Positions 58,251-61,712 of a stretch of DNA of 61,712 nt are shown here, in pieces. The number at the start of each line of letters is the position of its first letter. Position 1 is the stretch's first letter. The notes beneath the pieces were generated by a model. It was given only the letters and a program-made list of their open reading frames with translations. It ran no database searches and was not told the DNA's origin. The stretch covers positions 1 to 61,712 of the forward strand of contig NZ_JAVIFU010000043.1 of the NCBI RefSeq assembly GCF_031157315.1, written 5' to 3'. The position numbers and the translations under genes are program-made. Source of the stretch: Paenibacillus sp. LHD-38 (GTDB lineage: Bacteria > Bacillota > Bacilli > Paenibacillales > Paenibacillaceae).

Positions 58251-58767
58251 ATGAGTGAATTTACGTCCGAAAATCTGACGCTAGTATAGCGACGAAGCTT
58301 CGGAACGTGTTATTCAAATTTCAGAAAAGGCTCCTGTTTTATATTTTTTTAACGCCGAAGACCACGGATGGGGCTACCAAGTAATCGCTAAGGTGGATGT
58401 ATCCTACGACCTTGAAGAAACGATGCTGATGAAGCTTGTTGAGGAGCGGCATCCTGACGTGGAGGACCCTATTGAACTTTTCTACATTGACGATGAGGGT
58501 GAGGAATTGCGAGCACAATATGCGGAAGAGATAAGAGCATCCTCGGATTTTGATGACGCAATCGCTAAGCAATTCATTAATTGCAATATCGAGCATTTCA
58601 GGCATTTCAACGTAAATGAGGCTCAGCTTGAGCAATTAGGCACTCTGTTGACGAAAGAATATTTGCAGCAATTAGAATTCCAACAGCATTTAGTAGAACA
58701 ATTCAAAGAGCTGTTGAACTTGCAGGAAATGAGCTGGATACGTCCCGATCGCATCCATAATTTATGA
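58251..58767 (+). pseudogene. Frameshifted hypothetical gene
   Basis: ATG 58251 has an excellent ribosome binding site (GGAAGGAG) and begins MSEFTSENLTLV, then hits TAG at 58287. The second frame continues at once with YSDEASERVIQISEKAPVLY and runs to 58767. The two join if two bases are missing from a TATA-type run at 58285-58290. The complete product would be about 171 residues, with a Trp/Tyr-rich YFFNAEDHGWGY and a helical C-terminus, of unknown family. It is either a real frameshift or a read error. Confidence 0.65.
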
Positions 58768-59383
58768 TCGAATTCGAAACTATTCCATCCATGATGCTGA
58801 AGATCATGAAGCATTCATTCTTGCGGTGCTAGCACCAAATTATATTGTAGAAAGTACAGCAGGAATCTAATATGGCACCCACTAGAAGATGCTACGATGC
58901 AGAAAATACAGCAGAAATAGCCTACTACCCGGTAAACTGCCGATAACTGACGATTCTATTGCATAAACCACACTGTATTGTAGAGAATAGCTCTTCAAGA
59001 GGAATCCTGTTGTACAAACTACAACACAGCATTCCATTCGGAAGACAAAGATTACATTTGCCTCCGTTATGAGAGATAGAAATTAATCAAATATCATGCG
59101 CTCGACTAATGCGGTGCCGAGCAGCTCTATTGACTCTGCTCGGCTGTTTATACAAATAAGTCAATAAATAAGACATTCTCTTTCCTAATGTGACGAGCAA
59201 GTCCATGTTTTTCCGATTTTTGGCATCAGCCATTCCATTCTCGCTGCTCAGTACCGCCTGGTATTCCTTTTTCATTTATTGAGGCAAAGCGCGATATCCA
59301 AACAAATATTTATATCTTGGTAAATATGGATATCCGAATGATAATGTTAGGTGGAATATATAGTAAATAGCGAGGGTGTTTTT
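58768..59383. other. Degenerate repeats and hairpin, no gene
   Basis: Several degenerate copies of a motif like TGTAGAAAGTACAGCAG occur (58849, 58897, 58978) along with the inverted TTGTACAAACTACAACAC near 59010. A hairpin GCCGAGCAG with CTGCTCGGC lies at 59116-59144. A 62-codon minus-strand frame at 59087-59275 lacks a ribosome binding site and crosses this hairpin, so I do not call it. The region looks like decayed repeat sequence. Confidence 0.5.
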
Positions 59384-60843
59384 ATGAAATCGTTGAAATG
59401 GTTACTGTTTATCTGCTTATTTTTCACGCTAGCGCCCCAGGTCGAGGCCAGTCAGACGGGGAACATCACACCTAAGCTTACCCTTTATTTGAACGGTACA
59501 AAAGTAGCGGTCACTCCTTTCCTGAAAGATGGTACCGTCTTTATTCCCATTCGAGCGGCAATGGAGTATTTGCACGCCAAAGTGGATTTTTCAGAAAAAA
59601 AGATTATCATTGACCGGGCTGATGCCCAAATCATTATGGAGCCAGGCAAAACCTTAGTTACAATTAACGGGGAGTCCGTAATGGTAACCACACCGCCGAT
59701 TATCGTCAAAGGCAGTACGTATGTCCCGCTTCGGTTTGTCGGCAATGCGCTTGGCTATGAGGTGCTGTATCAGCCAGCTTCCAAAAAAGTGCTGCTGAGC
59801 ACCGCAGGAAACCAAGCCGTCATCTATGGCTATGTTGAAAACATAGACGGCCAAGCTGTCCAGCAAGGCACCCTGTTAATAGAGGATGTAGCTGACCAAG
59901 TCACATACGAGGCACCTATACGCAATGGTTTTTATCGTCTTAACACCGCTCCCAAAACCTATCGATTCAAAGGCTATTGGGACTCCTATTCCGGAAGAAG
60001 CCAGACGGTGAATGTACAGGAGCCCTTTGAGCTCTCGTCGGGGCAAACCGTATTTTACAAGCTGACGCCATCCCAGCTCGGGTTCAAGATTACGCTGCTT
60101 GATCCGGCAGGCAATCCGATCGCCAAAACTGCAGTGAGCTTTAATTCCTCGCATGGTGCCATTTATGTAAACATCCGCAATGGGATTGGCTATCTCGGCT
60201 TTCTTGAGCCGGGCAATTGCAACTTCAATGATGCTGATATTAAAGATGAGGATAAGACCGCTTACGATATCTATCACTCGTTTACGATCGATGAGAGCGG
60301 GAATGCCTCTTCGCTGAATATCCTCGCGCACCCTCCAAATGTTAAGGGCCAAATCCTAGGAGAGTCCAAAGCAGGCTATGGAAACCTTGATATTTGCTCA
60401 GCCGAAGATGATGACTGCAGCGTGCAAGCGGCACCAGGCGGCGCATTCTCCTTTTATTTACCTGACGGGAATTATAAGTGGAGCAGCTATTATGACAGCA
60501 CGATCCGTCAGCACTTCGAGGTTAATCTTGCTTTTTCCGTAAGTAGCGGACAAACGCAACGAATCTGCAATGGTCTAAGCCAGTTATTAATATTCAAGGC
60601 ACTGTGACCACGAATGAAGGAAAATCGCTGGCTGGCGGTTATGTACTGTTCTATAACATGGGAAAAGAATACTCCGCATGGGTAGAGGATGGCAAATTTA
60701 AATGTTATCTTCCGAATGGCACGTATACCGTCCGCTATGATCAAATTTTGGGAGATTCCTTTCATTTATCGCTGGGGACCCTAGTAGAAGTTTCCAATGG
60801 AAAACTAACCGGTTCATCGGATCTCGTATTTTATTACTCTTAA
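59384..60843 (+). CDS. Secreted stalk-domain protein, frameshifted near C-terminus
   Basis: The main frame (59384-60607, 407 residues) has a signal peptide (WLLFICLFFTLAPQVEA) and two copper-amine-oxidase N-terminal repeats (VFIPIRAAMEYLHAKVDFS and YVPLRFVGNALGYEVLYQ). Several carboxypeptidase-regulatory-like beta repeats follow (GQAVQQGTLLIED, GNPIAKTAVSF). Near 60570-60600 the frame shifts. The continuation, KPVINIQGTVTTNEGKSLAG, lies in another frame and runs to 60843 with one more such repeat. The intact protein would be about 485 residues. AGCGAGGG lies before ATG 59384. The shift may be real or a sequencing error. Confidence 0.75.
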
Positions 60844-60847
60844 TTGC

Positions 60848-60888
60848 AAAAAGACCGGATTTTCCTTGAAAGGAAAATCTGGTCTTTT
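60848..60888 (+). terminator. Intrinsic terminator
   Basis: AAAAGACC(G)GATTTTCCTT pairs with AGGAAAATC(T)GGTCTTTT around GAA, followed by GTTTT. It ends the stalk-domain gene. Confidence 0.9.
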
Positions 60889-60932
60889 GTTTTATTACCG
60901 CTCAGTACGGACATGTTACATCTCTAATGGAC

Positions 60933-61133
60933 TTATTCGGGCGGTATCTCTGGAGGTATCTCCGGCCTTACCTCCGGCAGAACATCCGGCTTAATCTCCG
61001 GTTCAGTCCGTGGAATGATTTCCGGGACTGGCTGACCGGGTATAATCTCGGGTGAGGCCGGCGGTTCAATCTCCGGCTCGTTGCCAGGATTAACATCAGG
61101 TATTTCCGACGGTTGATTCGCGTATTCAGACAT
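60933..61133 (-). CDS. Small Pro/Glu repeat protein
   Basis: A 66-residue protein made almost entirely of Pro-Glu-Ile/Val units (PEIEPPASPEIIPGQ, PEIKPDVLPEVRPEIPPE), disordered and acidic, with no signal peptide. AAGGGAG lies 11 bases before the ATG. Similar short PE(I/V)P-rich proteins occur in spore formers, but I know no function. Confidence 0.65.
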   Translation of the reverse strand: MSEYANQPSEIPDVNPGNEPEIEPPASPEIIPGQPVPEIIPRTEPEIKPDVLPEVRPEIPPEIPPE

Positions 61134-61390
61134 GATTGAGCATCTCCCTTCGCATATAAATAGAAGTACCCAAAATCACGAAAAAATAACATTCGCATTG
61201 GGTGCGTCGCAAGAATGTGATCATAAGCATTCCTGCGCCGTTTTGTTTGTTTAAAAAAGGGAAGAAATAATACAGACCATTTCCACTATGGAATAAAGGT
61301 TTATCCAAGATTCTGTCGAATGCAGTAGACAATCCATTTTCTTACAAATGAAATTTCAGCCCATTACAAAGCGGAAGCGAGAGTCATTTT

Positions 61391-61615
61391 ATGAAAAATA
61401 AAGCCGTTATCCTTGGTTCAAATTTTTACATTGGTCTCAGCATCATAAGAGCACTTGGTTCTCGTCAAATCTACACGGTCGCCATGGATTACTCGAAGGT
61501 AAACACTTATGCGTCAAAATCGAAATATTTGAATGAACAAATCATCGTCCCGCACTATAAAGAAAGCGAGCAGGAATTTTTGGCTTTTCTTATTGACTCA
61601 ACTTTCGCAGCTTAA
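61391..61615 (+). pseudogene. Truncated ATP-grasp carboxylate-amine ligase gene
   Basis: Only the N-terminal 66 or so residues are gene-like: MKNKAVILGSNFYIGLSIIR, then VAMDYSKVNTYASKSKYLNE and an FLIDS tail. They match the pre-ATP-grasp nucleotide-fold region of carboxylate-amine ligases, which are normally about 400 residues. The frame then enters sequence belonging to a transposase on the other strand and stops at 61615. The junction probably lies at about 61592-61605. Confidence 0.65.
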
Positions 61616-61711
61616 ATTAGGCAGATAGCCCTTGATGTAGCTGGGTAAACTGGCCATCCATTGTTGGAGTTGCGTTTGGATGAGTGCTGCGATCTTCTTA
61701 TTGGCTTTCTT
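61598..61711 (-). CDS. Transposase C-terminal fragment at window edge
   Basis: The last 37 codons of a minus-strand frame that continues beyond the window (KKIAALIQTQLQQWMASLPS, then YIKGYLPNLSCES). The composition and position, immediately behind an interrupted ATP-grasp gene, suggest the 3' end of an insertion-sequence transposase. The IS family cannot be named from this piece. Confidence 0.45.
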   Translation of the reverse strand, partial: KKANKKIAALIQTQLQQWMASLPSYIKGYLPNLSCES

Positions 61712-61712
61712 G

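Noticed and set aside
59087..59275. 62-codon minus-strand frame
   Set aside because: No ribosome binding site, and it crosses a terminator-like hairpin at 59116-59144.

Overview
The window looks like a chromosomal segment from a spore-forming, Gram-positive bacterium of the Paenibacillaceae (Paenibacillus or a close relative). The evidence is a GerA/GerB/GerC germinant-receptor operon, a YhcN-type sporulation lipoprotein, copper-amine-oxidase N-terminal (stalk) domains on secreted proteins, a YesN/YesM-type two-component pair, an LtaS-type lipoteichoic acid synthase, and strong purine-rich AGGAGG-type ribosome binding sites with frequent TTG/GTG starts. No rRNA, tRNA, CRISPR array or complete prophage was seen.

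Layout. 0-12.1 kb: an AT-rich accessory region, mostly minus strand. It holds a lipoprotein, a GNAT acetyltransferase, an M29 aminopeptidase, an ECF sigma factor fused to a degenerate peptidase domain, a NUDIX pseudogene, a 1454-residue secreted polysaccharide lyase, a stand-alone murF and an unknown gene. 12.2-21 kb: TerC, a YhcN lipoprotein, a heterodimeric ABC exporter operon led by a small HExxH protein and divergent from a TetR regulator, a DUF2306 membrane protein and exonuclease III. 21-26.3 kb: a gerA-gerB-gerC operon whose gerB is split by a 1601-bp IS1595-like element with an 8-bp target duplication and a passenger gene. 26.4-33.3 kb: YmaF, glutamate racemase, LtaS, RidA divergent from an internally deleted MocR regulator, a HAD phosphatase, then a 50-bp tandem repeat. 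33.3-41.5 kb: an mglBAC galactose transporter with a three-gene sensory unit (response regulator, histidine kinase, membrane-anchored sugar-binding protein). 41.7-44.7 kb: an NTR/TIMP-like membrane protein, a SET protein and a GHL10-type glycosidase. 44.9-48.2 kb: a run of small, mostly unknown genes separated by a repeated composite element. 48.3-54.7 kb: a six-gene nickel/opine-metallophore type ABC importer operon containing an MFS exporter, behind a Fur-box promoter. 54.9-61.7 kb: a P-loop kinase, a LysM protein, a polysaccharide deacetylase, a stalk-domain protein with a frameshift, a Pro/Glu repeat protein, and a truncated ATP-grasp gene ending in a transposase fragment at the window edge.

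The most unusual signal is a repeat family that frames single genes. One form (box 1, about GCTAACGGGTACATTAGC) lies at or just after a stop codon. It is followed by an intrinsic-terminator hairpin and then by a second form (box 2, about GCTAACGGGCAGGTTAGC), usually 55-130 bases before the next start codon. The order gene, box 1, hairpin, box 2, gene recurs on the plus strand at 44.9-48.2 kb and on the minus strand at 0-1.7 kb and 11.3-12.1 kb. Two reading frames take their stop codon from inside box 1, and one of them is an evident truncation. The layout resembles an integron cassette array but is not a canonical attC, and no integrase lies in the window. Its mobility is inferred, not shown.

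Start codons were chosen from visible ribosome binding sites and are often downstream of the longest possible start.
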